This document shows, in pieces, positions 1-8,696 of a stretch of 21,051 nt of DNA; the stretch's first letter is position 1; the number at the start of each line of letters is the position of its first letter. The stretch is taken from assembly GCA_964591605.1 (NCBI GenBank), contig CAZQEN010000099.1:1-21051 (forward strand), read 5' to 3'. Both the position numbers and the translations under genes were made by a program. The notes beneath the pieces are model-generated. The model saw only the letters and a list, made by a program, of their open reading frames with translations, did no database searches and was not told where the DNA came from. The DNA comes from CAYLLT01 sp964591605 (lineage in GTDB: Bacteria > Planctomycetota > Phycisphaerae > UBA1845 > PWPN01).

Positions 1-73
1 CGAAGCCGAAGCTGCCCATGCCACCCCGCCCAAGCTGTCACGGACCCCCGCCGCGGCGGGGCCGCCCGACCAT

Positions 74-103
74 TTGGGGGGTTCCGGCGCCTTCAGGTAT
101 AAG
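74..103 (+). promoter_or_regulatory. Candidate sigma70-type promoter of the HerA-like ATPase gene
   Basis: TTGGGG at 74-79 and TATAAG at 98-103 are separated by 18 bases; the -10 box matches five of six consensus positions and the -35 box three of six. Transcription would start near 110 and give a leader of about 100 bases to the ATG at 208. A perfect 16-base palindrome, CCCCGCCGCGGCGGGG, lies just upstream at 46-61 and could be an operator or part of a hairpin. This is pattern matching only. Confidence 0.35.
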
Positions 104-207
104 AGATCGCGACGGCTTCGAACCACAGTCCTGAGAGTCATGAGTATCAGCATCACAGCCAGGTCATTCGTGTGGCGCTGGATGCATCAGCGCGGAGGCT
201 GGCAACC

Positions 208-2658
208 ATGAAAAGCGACTTCGAGAAACTGGGCGCGTTCTATCTGGGCTGCACGCACGATCTGGACAAAAGGCAGCGGACCGATCAGCTCGTCCTCTAC
301 GATTCACGCGATCTCGTCACCCACGCGGTGTGCGTGGGCATGACGGGCAGCGGCAAGACCGGCCTGTGCGTTACCCTCCTGGAAGAGGCGGCGATCGACG
401 GCGTGCCCGCCATCGTCATCGACCCCAAGGGCGATCTGGCCAACCTGCTGCTCACCTTCCCCGAGTTGCAGGCGTCGGACTTCGCCCCGTGGATGAACGA
501 AGAGGACGCCCGCCGCAAGGGCCTGACGCCCGATGCGTACGCCCGGCAGCAGGCCGATCTCTGGAAGAACGGACTCGCTCAGTGGGGCCAGGACGGCGCG
601 CGGATCAGGCGGCTGAGGGAGGCGGCGGAGTTCACCATCTACACGCCGGGCAGCACCGCGGGCATACCTGTTTCCATTCTGCGGTCGTTCGCCGCGCCGC
701 CGCCCGCGATCATGGAGGACACCGAGCTGCTGCAGGAGCGGATCGCCAGCACCGCCACGAGCCTGCTCGCGATGGCCGGCGTCGAGGCCGACCCGCTCCA
801 GAGCCGCGAGCACCTGCTGATTTCGACCCTGCTGGGCGATGCATGGGCCAGGGGACGGGATCTCGATCTGGCCGGGCTCATCCAGGGCATCCAGACGCCG
901 CCGGTCACCCGCATCGGCGTGATGGAGCTCGAATCGCTCTATTCGGCCAGAGAGCGGTTCGCCCTGGCGATGAAGATCAACACGTTGATTGCCTCTCCAG
1001 GATTCTCACGATGGATCGAGGGGGAGGCGCTGGACATCGGCCAACTGCTCTACACGGGCGCGGGCAGGCCGCGGGTCGCGATCTTCTCGATCGCCCATCT
1101 GGGCGATGCCGAGCGGATGTTCTTCGTGTCGCTGCTGCTCAATCAGACGCTCGCGTGGGTGCGGACCCAGTCGGGCACCACGAGCCTGCGGGCCATTCTC
1201 TACATGGACGAGATCGCGGGCTACTTCCCGCCGACCGCCAATCCGCCGAGCAAGGGCCCGCTGCTGACCCTCATGAAACAGGCGCGGGCCTTCGGCGTGG
1301 GAGTCGTGCTCGCCACGCAGAACCCGGTGGATCTGGACTACAAGGGCCTGGCGAACGCGGGCACGTGGTTCATCGGCCGGCTGCAGACCGAGCGGGACAA
1401 GGCCCGCGTGCTCGACGGGCTGGAAGGGGCGGCGGCCGGGGCATCAGGCGGGTTTGACCGCGCCGCCATGGACCGCATGATGTCGCAGCTCGGCAACCGC
1501 GTCTTCCTCATGAACAACGTGCACGAAGATGCGCCCGAGGTGTTCGAGGTGCGCTGGGCGATGTCGTATCTGCGCGGCCCGCTCACCCGCGAGCAGATCA
1601 AGGCGCTGCGCGGCGCGGAGCGACCCTCGGAGGCGGGAGTCGCTCCGGTGCGCGCGGCGGCCGCCCCTGCCGCGCCCCCGGCAGAGGGGCCCAGTCCGGT
1701 CGGCGTTGCGGCGGACGCGCGCCCGCCGGTGCTGCCGCCGGGGATCATTCAGCGGTTCATTCCGTCCCGGGCGCCGGCCGGGGCGGCCCTGGTGTACCAG
1801 CCGATGCTTCTGGCTTCCGCGCGCGTTTACTACAGCGACGCCAGAACCCTCGTGGACCAGGAGAAGACGGCGTCGTATCTCATTCAGCTCGGGCAACGGG
1901 ACGTCGTGAACTGGGACGGCGCGGAGCCGACGGACCTGACCGATGCGGACCTGGAGAGCGAGCCCGCCGGCGGCGCGCGCTTTGCCCCGCTGCCTCCTGA
2001 AGCAGGCCGAGAGAAATCCTACGAGAGCTGGACGAAACGGGTGGTCGACTTCATCTACCGCGGCGACAAGCTGGAACTGATGTGCTGCCCGCGGCTCAAG
2101 GTGACCTCCCGGCCGGGCGAGAGCGAGCGCGACTTCCGCGTCCGCCTTGCCCAGAGTGCCCGCGAGGAGCGGGACGCCGTCGTGGAGAAGCTGCGGGCCC
2201 GGTACACCCCGAAGCTGGCCGCCCTGCAGGATCGCATCCGCCGGGCGCAGCAGACGCTCGCGGTTCAGCAGCAGCAGGCCAGCGCGGCCAGGATGTCCAC
2301 GGCGGTGTCGTTCGGGACGGCCGTGCTGTCCGCGCTGTTCGGCCGCAAACTCGCGAGCGCGGCCAACATCGGCAAGGCGGGCACGGCCGTGCGCGGTGTG
2401 GGGCGCTCGATGAAGGAGTCCGGCGACGTCGGCCGGGCCGAAGAGACGATCGCCGCCCTCCAGGGGCAGCTCGCCGAACTCGATGCGGAGTTTCAGCGCG
2501 AGGTCAGCGAGGCGGAGGCAGCGTGCGACCCGGCCGTTGAACCCCTGGAGACGATCGCGCTCAAGCCGAAGAAGACCCACATCGAGGTCAGGCCGCTCAT
2601 CCTCGCCTGGGCGCCGTACACCGCGTCCGTCGCCGGCCAGACGCCCGCGTGGCGATGA
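208..2658 (+). CDS. HerA/DUF87-type P-loop ATPase with C-terminal coiled-coil hairpin
   Basis: This is an 816-residue FtsK/HerA-superfamily ATPase, probably a hexameric DNA or protein translocase; its substrate is unknown. Walker A GMTGSGKT is at 44-51, followed by the IDPKGDL strand typical of HerA/VirD4/TraG proteins. Walker B YMDE is near 332-335, a sensor-like ATQNP begins at 369, and FIGRLQTERD includes a possible arginine finger at 391. An Ala/Pro-rich linker at about 475-515 leads to a C-terminal region of two predicted helical coiled-coil arms (about 648-695 and 735-772) around a Gly/Ala-rich hydrophobic insert (697-735). I chose the ATG at 208 over the GTG at 172 because GGAGG at 194-198 sits nine bases before it. 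The gene stands alone and converges on the dehydrogenase gene 80 bases downstream. No HerA-linked nuclease (NurA) or defence gene is adjacent. The ATPase call is firm; the biological role is not. Confidence 0.88.
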   Translation: MKSDFEKLGAFYLGCTHDLDKRQRTDQLVLYDSRDLVTHAVCVGMTGSGKTGLCVTLLEEAAIDGVPAIVIDPKGDLANLLLTFPELQASDFAPWMNEEDARRKGLTPDAYARQQADLWKNGLAQWGQDGARIRRLREAAEFTIYTPGSTAGIPVSILRSFAAPPPAIMEDTELLQERIASTATSLLAMAGVEADPLQSREHLLISTLLGDAWARGRDLDLAGLIQGIQTPPVTRIGVMELESLYSARERFALAMKINTLIASPGFSRWIEGEALDIGQLLYTGAGRPRVAIFSIAHLGDAERMFFVSLLLNQTLAWVRTQSGTTSLRAILYMDEIAGYFPPTANPPSKGPLLTLMKQARAFGVGVVLATQNPVDLDYKGLANAGTWFIGRLQTERDKARVLDGLEGAAAGASGGFDRAAMDRMMSQLGNRVFLMNNVHEDAPEVFEVRWAMSYLRGPLTREQIKALRGAERPSEAGVAPVRAAAAPAAPPAEGPSPVGVAADARPPVLPPGIIQRFIPSRAPAGAALVYQPMLLASARVYYSDARTLVDQEKTASYLIQLGQRDVVNWDGAEPTDLTDADLESEPAGGARFAPLPPEAGREKSYESWTKRVVDFIYRGDKLELMCCPRLKVTSRPGESERDFRVRLAQSAREERDAVVEKLRARYTPKLAALQDRIRRAQQTLAVQQQQASAARMSTAVSFGTAVLSALFGRKLASAANIGKAGTAVRGVGRSMKESGDVGRAEETIAALQGQLAELDAEFQREVSEAEAACDPAVEPLETIALKPKKTHIEVRPLILAWAPYTASVAGQTPAWR

Positions 2659-2738
2659 GCTCGGCCGTTCACCCCGCCCGCCCGCGCCCTACGGGTCACC
2701 CGCCGGCCCGAAGCGCCGCAGGCAGAGATATCGCCCGG

Positions 2739-5186
2739 TCACTCCTTGCAGGCGTTGCCGGGCAGGACCCCGGGCCCCGACACGCACACCTGCCAGGCCC
2801 CGAAGTCGTTCATGTCGCTGTCGCAGTCCCCGTCGAGGTCGGCCCTGAGGCAGGCAGGGTTGCAGTCGGGAACCTGCGGGCCGGTGGCGCAGGCGGCCAG
2901 CAGCGCCAGGTCGTCCGCGTCGACATCGCGGTCGCCGTCAAGGTCGCCGCGGAAGCCCAGGCAGTCGGGGAACACGAACGACGACCGCTTCGTGCTCAGA
3001 CCGCCGGCGTCGGTCACCGTCAGAACCACCTCATAGTAGTAATTGTCTGTCCCGCAGGCCAGAGACTGCAGGAGTACCTCGGAAGTGCAGTTGGCGTCCA
3101 CGGGCTGGGCGTGGCTGTGCTCGTTGTGGTGGAGCAGGACCTGCCACTGGCATGTCCACTGGCCGGCGCTCTGTTCGGCGTCGCTGATGGAGGCGGTCAG
3201 CGGCACCAGCGTCTGCGAGGTCAGCGGCAGACTGGTCGGGTGTAAAGGGCTGGTGATGGTCGCGAGCGGGGGCGTGTTGTTCATCGACACGGTGAGCAGC
3301 CGGGTGGTCTGGTTGCTCAGATTGTCAGTGACCTTCAGCGTCACGGTGTACTTCGTGGGCACCGTGGGCGTGCCGCCGGGGCCGTAGATGTGCGTGGGGT
3401 TGGGCTGGCTGCTGTGGGCGGTGCCGTCGCCGAAGTCCCAGTCGTAGGTCAGCGGCTGTCCTTCGGGATCGTAGGTGCCGCTGCTCGAAAAGCTGACGCT
3501 CAGAGGAGCCGGGCCGTAGGACGGCGCAAGACTGGCTGACACCACGGGCGGAAGATTGCCCGCATACCGGATGCTGTGGATCTCGGCATCGCCGAACTCG
3601 TTGTAGTGCACGTAATACAGGTAGCCGTTCACCGGGTGGACGGCCAGGCAGACCGGCGCCACCGTGCCCGCGTCGGCGAAATCCCGGATCAGCGTGGGCC
3701 TGTCGTTGTTGTCAAAGACGATGTTCTTGATCCACTGTCCACCGTCGCCGCCCCAGTCGGCGTGGAAGTAGGTGTTCTGATACATGGCCGGGAAATTGGC
3801 ACCGGTGTACCACACGCCGCCAATGTTGCAGTTGCCGAAGAACTGCGGTCCCTGCAGGGGAGACTGGGCGGCGCCCACGTTGATCGTGGTTGCGTTGCCC
3901 TGTGCGTTGTAGACGCCTGTCCGGGCAGCGCCGTTGGAGGATTCGCGCCGGCAGTCAAACCCCGGTCGGCGGTGCAGAAAGCGAGGAGTGGTAGCGGGGA
4001 TCTGCCGGTTGGGATCGCACGGGTTCGGCCACGACGGCGTATTCAGCGTGTCCTGGACGAGCAGGTTCTGGAAGTAGAAGAACTGCTGGGTGCATAAACC
4101 CACCCCCGGCACCATCGTATTGTAGAGCGGGTTGGGCGCCTTGCGGTTCGCGGTGAGAATGCCCGGGTAGTCGGGAGAAGCGGTCAGGCCCTCATACAGG
4201 GGCCAGCCGAAGTTCTGGCCGCCGGCCGTGCAGATGCTCATCTCGTCGCGGGTGTCCCAGCCGACGTCGCCGATGATGATCGTGCCGGGGTCCGCGTCGG
4301 CCGGAAAGTGACTGCCCGTGCCGGGACGCAGGGCAATCCGGAACGGATTGCGCAGGCCCAGCGCCCACATCCGCGAGCGGAACGCGCGGGGCTGCGCCGG
4401 ATCGTAGAAGGGGTTGCTGGGCACCCCGTTGCCGGTGGCGGGGTCCACGCGCAGGATCTTGCCGTTGAGCGAGTCGATCATCTGCGCCCGGAAGGCGCCG
4501 ACATCGAGATCGGAGGTGATAATGCCGTCCGCCAGGCCGGTATTGCTGCTGCCCTGCTCCACCGGACCGCCGGTGTCCGGGCCGGTGTAGCTTCCCCCGT
4601 CGCCGCACGAAACCAGAAGAGTGCCGTCTTCCCCGAAGAGAAGTGTGCCCACGCCATGGGAGTCATTCAGCAGCGCAAAGCCCGTGCCGATCGATTCGCC
4701 GATCAGAATCAGTCGGCTGGCATAGTCCACGCTGCGGTAGCCATCGGCGGCATTGCAGGTATAGCGGGTCAGCCGGCCCATGGTGTCGCGAAAGGGCGTG
4801 CTTTGGAGCGGGTCGTAGCCGGGCAGCCCGAAGTTCATCAGATAGTAGTGATCCACCGCGTAGAGCAGGTAGATGTAACCGTTGTTGTAGAAGTCGGGAT
4901 CGATCGCGAAACCCAGGAGCCCGTAATCACCCCAGTTGGCGACCTCTTCGCCGATGTCGATGAGAGGGGCGGCGGCTTTGACGCCGTTCTCCACGTTCCA
5001 GACGCGCCCCTGCTTCTCCCAGACGAACATGCGGCCGTCGGGCGCGAAGGTGATACCGGTCACCTGGGCCCAGCTCAGAGGCATCTGTTCATCAACGAAG
5101 TTGGGTGGCAGCGCGCTGGCGGTTCCACACAACAGTGCGAGGAAACAGGAGAGTTTCAACCAGGGATTGGGGTTGGATAGGGTCAC
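2739..5186 (-). CDS. Secreted glucose/sorbosone dehydrogenase-like beta-propeller with PKD and dockerin-like tail
   Basis: This 815-residue exported protein has a signal peptide with core LKLSCFLALLCGTASA (10-25). Residues about 34-540 form a PQQ-type sugar dehydrogenase propeller: HGVGTLLFGEDGTL (177-190) carries the likely catalytic His177, then CGDGG, LGLRNPFRI (277-285) and GDVGWDTRDE (307-315). A PKD domain follows at 547-636 (YDWDFGDGTA), then a second Ig-like domain at about 641-738. The end (745-802) has two Asp-rich EF-hand-like repeats, GDLDGDRDVDADD and ADLDGDCDSDMND, plus CVSGPG, resembling the dockerin-type tails common in Planctomycetota. The start is a GTG; an in-frame stop lies four codons upstream, and no strong Shine-Dalgarno is visible. 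A downstream TTG at residue 10 is an alternative. The role is probably oxidation of sugars or related alcohols outside the cytoplasm, but the substrate is unknown and many relatives are uncharacterised. The 5' leader lies inside a palindromic repeat element. Confidence 0.88.
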   Translation of the reverse strand: MTLSNPNPWLKLSCFLALLCGTASALPPNFVDEQMPLSWAQVTGITFAPDGRMFVWEKQGRVWNVENGVKAAAPLIDIGEEVANWGDYGLLGFAIDPDFYNNGYIYLLYAVDHYYLMNFGLPGYDPLQSTPFRDTMGRLTRYTCNAADGYRSVDYASRLILIGESIGTGFALLNDSHGVGTLLFGEDGTLLVSCGDGGSYTGPDTGGPVEQGSSNTGLADGIITSDLDVGAFRAQMIDSLNGKILRVDPATGNGVPSNPFYDPAQPRAFRSRMWALGLRNPFRIALRPGTGSHFPADADPGTIIIGDVGWDTRDEMSICTAGGQNFGWPLYEGLTASPDYPGILTANRKAPNPLYNTMVPGVGLCTQQFFYFQNLLVQDTLNTPSWPNPCDPNRQIPATTPRFLHRRPGFDCRRESSNGAARTGVYNAQGNATTINVGAAQSPLQGPQFFGNCNIGGVWYTGANFPAMYQNTYFHADWGGDGGQWIKNIVFDNNDRPTLIRDFADAGTVAPVCLAVHPVNGYLYYVHYNEFGDAEIHSIRYAGNLPPVVSASLAPSYGPAPLSVSFSSSGTYDPEGQPLTYDWDFGDGTAHSSQPNPTHIYGPGGTPTVPTKYTVTLKVTDNLSNQTTRLLTVSMNNTPPLATITSPLHPTSLPLTSQTLVPLTASISDAEQSAGQWTCQWQVLLHHNEHSHAQPVDANCTSEVLLQSLACGTDNYYYEVVLTVTDAGGLSTKRSSFVFPDCLGFRGDLDGDRDVDADDLALLAACATGPQVPDCNPACLRADLDGDCDSDMNDFGAWQVCVSGPGVLPGNACKE

Positions 5187-5194
5187 GGTGTGTC

Positions 5195-5413
5195 TCTAGT
5201 GCCCTTTTCGGTAACACGGTTTCGGTTGTCTGCGCTAGGCCCGGCCTTCAGGCCGGGTTCGGGGCTTCCTGCTTCAGCGCCGGCCTGTGGCTTAAGCCGG
5301 GACGAGAATGCCGGTGAACCGGCATCGGCAATTCGATGCCGCCCGGTTACCCGGCATGAATGCCGAGCCTAGCACACCCAGCACGAAACTCTCGTACCGA
5401 AAACGGCACTAGA
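5195..5413. repeat. 219-bp palindromic MITE-like element with 19-bp terminal inverted repeats
   Basis: TCTAGTGCCCTTTTCGGTA at 5195-5213 is the inverted repeat of 5395-5413, with 18 of 19 positions matching. The symmetry continues imperfectly inward, notably GCGCTAGGC near 5232-5240 against GCCTAGCAC near 5367-5375. The interior is packed with short hairpins: 5240-5257 (7-bp stem, TTCA loop), the palindrome GGCTTAAGCC at 5289-5298, 5308-5325 (8-bp stem, 2-base loop), 5321-5340 (7-bp stem) and 5336-5357 (6-bp stem). It encodes no convincing protein and overlaps the leader of the dehydrogenase gene. I see no transposase and no clear target-site duplication. A non-autonomous mobile element or REP/BIME-like repeat is the best guess. 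Confidence 0.6.
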
Positions 5414-5709
5414 CCGCAGATTCTCCGGTCACACCCTCAGACACGCCGCCGCGCGACGCTCACTCCGCGGGCGATGACGTAGCGCGATGGTCTGGATGCT
5501 GGCTTTCCGGCCGCGCGCCTGCTATCGGACCAGTCGTGCTCCGCTGACGACTGGAGCAACCGGGAATTCCCCGGGAACAGGGCCACACGGACATCGGGCC
5601 CCATCCCGCAGATCTGCAGGCACTCAATGATCATACCAACTTCGGGGAATACCCTACAAGACAGTACCTTCGGCCGTGGCCGGGGGGATCCGCATGCCTT
5701 TCGAACACA
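5414..5709. other. Gene-free stretch downstream of the pilT-like gene
   Basis: No reading frame here has recognisable protein features. Two small inverted repeats are present: CCAGTCGT at 5530-5537 pairs with ACGACTGG at 5547-5554, and CCGGG at 5560-5564 pairs with CCCGG at 5570-5574 around an EcoRI-like palindrome. Neither is followed by a T-run on either strand, so a factor-independent terminator is not supported. Confidence 0.4.
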
Positions 5710-6921
5710 TCAACCCAGGATGCCGCCGCTGCCGGCGGTGATGCCCTTCAGGCGCATCTTGAGTTCCTGCGGGTTGGGCGACGCGGCGTAGGCCGTCTGG
5801 ACCTCGATGTATTCCTCATCGACCAGGCGCTTGAGGCACTCGTTCATGTCGAGCATGCCCTCAGCCTGCGAGGCCCGGATAACCTTGGCGATCTCATCCT
5901 CGCGCTTCTCATCGATCAGCTTGCGCACGGTGGGCGTGGCGAACATGATCTCGACGGCCGGCACGCGGTGTATGCCCTTCTTGATCGAGGGGAGCAGCTT
6001 CTGGCACACGATCGCCTGCAGGTTGAACACCAGCGTCTGGCGGATCAGGTCGCGCGAGCCCTCGGGCAGCAGGTCGAGCACGCGGGTGATGGTCTGGGCC
6101 GACCCGGAGGCGTGGACGGTCCCGAACACCAGGTGGCCGGTTTCCGCCGCATTGAGGGCGGCCATGAACGTCTCGGCGTCGCGCATCTCACCGACGAGCA
6201 CCACGTCGGGGTCCTCACGCATCAGGTACTTGAGCGCCTGCTGGAAGTCCTTGACATCCACGCCGACCTCGCGCTGATTGATCAGCGCTTTTTTGTCCTC
6301 GAAGAGGTATTCGATGGGGTCCTCGATGGTGACGATGTGGCAGGCGCGGTTGGCGTTGATGTAGTCGAGGGCGGCGGCGATGGTCGTCGACTTGCCCGAC
6401 CCGGTGATGCCCGCCAGAAGCACCAGCCCCTGGTGGTACTCGGTGATCTTGTAGATGCTCTGGGGCAGGTGCAGCGATTCGAAGTTGAAGATGTCCTTGT
6501 TGACCCGCCGGGCCGCAACGCTGAGCGTTCCGCGCTGGCGGAAAATGTTGACGCGGAAGCGGTCGGACCCGCCAAGCTGGTAGGCAAAGTCGGACGCACC
6601 ATTCTCCTCGAGCTGCTTCTTGTGGTGTTCGCTCATCACCTCGAACCAGATGTCCTCCACCTGTTTGGCGCTCAGCGGCGGCCCTTTGATCGGCTTGAGA
6701 TCGCCCTTGTGGCGGATGTGAACGCGCTGGTTCGACTTGAAGTGCAGGTCGGAGGCTTTGAGCTCGACCATGTACTTGAGGTACTTGTGGATCTTCGGCT
6801 CTCTGGCGGGGGCGGCTGGGGCGGCGGGAAGCTCTTCCGCGACCGCCTCCATGCTTTCGTTTCCGCCGCTGCCGCCATCACCATCCAGGCTCAGTTCAGA
6901 TCGGGTTTCCGTATCGGCCAT
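5710..6921 (-). CDS. pilT: PilT-type type IV pilus retraction ATPase
   Basis: This is a 403-residue secretion-type hexameric ATPase of the GspE/PilT family, which powers pilus retraction from the cytoplasmic face of the inner membrane. After a poorly conserved, acidic and Ala/Pro-rich leader (1-42), the N-terminal domain contains ASDLHF (57-61), typical of PilT. Walker A GITGSGKST is at 171-179, the Asp box TIEDPIEY at 198-205, Walker B VVLVGEMRDAET at 240-251 and the His box TGHLVFGTVHAS at 261-272. TVRKLIDE at 331-338 occupies the place of the AIRNLIRE retraction motif. The start ATG is preceded by GGAG seven bases upstream. No other pilus gene is in the window, so PilT, PilU or a paralogue cannot be separated; the symbol is the family name. 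Confidence 0.9.
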   Translation of the reverse strand: MADTETRSELSLDGDGGSGGNESMEAVAEELPAAPAAPAREPKIHKYLKYMVELKASDLHFKSNQRVHIRHKGDLKPIKGPPLSAKQVEDIWFEVMSEHHKKQLEENGASDFAYQLGGSDRFRVNIFRQRGTLSVAARRVNKDIFNFESLHLPQSIYKITEYHQGLVLLAGITGSGKSTTIAAALDYINANRACHIVTIEDPIEYLFEDKKALINQREVGVDVKDFQQALKYLMREDPDVVLVGEMRDAETFMAALNAAETGHLVFGTVHASGSAQTITRVLDLLPEGSRDLIRQTLVFNLQAIVCQKLLPSIKKGIHRVPAVEIMFATPTVRKLIDEKREDEIAKVIRASQAEGMLDMNECLKRLVDEEYIEVQTAYAASPNPQELKMRLKGITAGSGGILG

Positions 6922-6996
6922 GTTGACTCCATCTGATCACATCAGGACGCCGGCCAACCAGAGGCCGCAATCCTGTCAAACGCTCTCTTCGGGGCG

Positions 6997-7002
6997 ATTA
7001 TA
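6997..7002 (-). promoter_or_regulatory. Candidate -10 box upstream of the pilT-like gene
   Basis: A perfect TATAAT is read on the minus strand at 7002-6997, 75 bases before the pilT-like ATG and centred in a small GCGAT/ATCGC inverted repeat. No good -35 hexamer is found 16-18 bases upstream, so it is either a -10-dominated promoter or chance. Confidence 0.3.
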
Positions 7003-7158
7003 TCGCGGCTGATTCGTGAACACGACCTGAGCGGTCGACGGCCAGGCTTCGCCCGTGCGCGACCGATTCGGCGGACCCTGATCCCGGGCGGCGGGGAGCG
7101 AGCCGGGTCTCAGCGTGGCTGGACAAATCTCGGACAGAATGAACCAGGAGGCCGACCC

Positions 7159-7926
<768 letters not shown>

Positions 7927-8076
7927 GTTCAGACCCGCAGTATACCAGGACCCGCACGCGGGCGGCAGGTGGGCGAAAGCAGGGCGGCAGACATGGAGGT
8001 GGGTCTGGCAGTGGTTCTGGGAGCGCTCGTGCAGGTCCGGCAGGGCGGTGAACGCCCGAAAGAGTTTCCAGATCTG

Positions 8077-8580
8077 TCACCCGCGGCGGTTCCAGAAGCT
8101 GGGGCGGCCGAGGGCGGTCAGGAGGGTGTGCGGGACCAGTTCGATGACCGCAAAGACAGGGCCGCCCAGGAACAGAGCGCGGCGCAGGAGGCCCGTGCCC
8201 GGCATCTGGCCGACCATCAGGAGTCCGTACGTAGTGACGATGCCCAGGGCCAGAACGCTGCCGCCCAGCAACCAGGTGCCGATGCGGACCCAGACGAGAA
8301 CGTGATCCGGCCACTTCGCGATGCGGGGGCGCAGGCAATTGAGGTATGCCAGTTCGACCCAGTGGCCGCCGAGACTGAACCACAGGACACAGAGCACCAG
8401 GACCATCCAGGCGTAGACATCCGTGCGGCCGGCGGGAAGGCGACCCTGATGCACGATCGAACCGATGCTGCCCAGGGCCAGCGCAATGAGGCCCGTCCGC
8501 AGCAGCGTGGTCCGGAAGGGTTCGTGATAAGGCTGGAAGCGCGCGGGGTCGGGGGGCGGCAGGGGCGTGCGGCTTTCCAT
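8077..8580 (-). CDS. Small integral membrane protein of unknown function
   Basis: I do not recognise the family of this 167-residue protein. A short cytosolic-looking Pro-rich N-terminus precedes about four hydrophobic segments: near 29-44 (LIALALGSIGSIV), 54-76 (VYAWMVLVLCVLWFSL), 97-122 (IGTWLLGGSVLALGIV) and 136-152 (ALFLGGPVFAVIELV). Arg and Lys residues between segments fit membrane topology. The C-terminus ends in a basic WNRRG. It runs head to head with the ceramidase-like gene, sharing a short intergenic region, and lies 150 bases upstream of hisF on the same strand. No Shine-Dalgarno is obvious before the ATG. The pattern of several well-formed membrane helices on this strand is the main reason to accept it as a real gene. 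Confidence 0.7.
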   Translation of the reverse strand: MESRTPLPPPDPARFQPYHEPFRTTLLRTGLIALALGSIGSIVHQGRLPAGRTDVYAWMVLVLCVLWFSLGGHWVELAYLNCLRPRIAKWPDHVLVWVRIGTWLLGGSVLALGIVTTYGLLMVGQMPGTGLLRRALFLGGPVFAVIELVPHTLLTALGRPSFWNRRG

Positions 8581-8625
8581 GGCCGTTCAACGTAAGCGGC
8601 CGGGCATATCCGGGCAACCGTGACT

Positions 8626-8653
8626 TTGCCGCGACCGTGGACGGGATTAGGAT
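8626..8653 (+). promoter_or_regulatory. Candidate promoter of the ceramidase-like gene
   Basis: TTGCCG at 8626-8631 and TAGGAT at 8648-8653 are 16 bases apart, each matching four of six consensus positions. Transcription would begin near 8660, downstream of the GTG at 8637, which supports the later GTG start at 8697. Confidence 0.28.
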
Positions 8654-8696
8654 CGTGCGGACATATCAGGCTGAGCGACTCCGGAAGGGGTGGGTT

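Noticed and set aside
1..19. Possible start of a divergent gene on the minus strand, reading MGSFGF, which resembles the beginning of TatA-type proteins, with a G-rich stretch before it.
   Set aside because: Only six codons lie inside the window, too few to support a gene call. The sequence to the left would settle it.
2..211. An open plus-strand frame from the window edge ending in a TGA that overlaps the ATG at 208 as ATGA.
   Set aside because: The translated sequence shows no family features, a good promoter lies inside it, and open frames of 70 codons are common at this GC content.
1444..2580. Long open frame (378 codons) on the minus strand opposite the HerA-like ATPase.
   Set aside because: Shadow of the strong plus-strand gene in GC-rich DNA; no recognisable motifs. 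The same applies to long antisense frames at 14551-15792, 16836-18251 and 19551-20570, and to plus-strand frames at 5968-6936 and 4308-5180.
172..2658. The HerA-like ATPase considered as part of an antiphage or conjugation system.
   Set aside because: No nuclease, relaxase, SIR2, methylase or mobility gene is adjacent; the next gene is convergent and metabolic.
5437..5634. Minus-strand frame of 65 codons between the palindromic element and the pilT-like gene.
   Set aside because: No ribosome site, domain or membrane segment; composition looks non-coding.
6922..7158. Spacer between the hisF and pilT-like genes, examined for an RNA gene or riboswitch.
   Set aside because: Only a lone TATAAT and short GC-rich repeats were seen; no tRNA-like cloverleaf or known riboswitch pattern was found.
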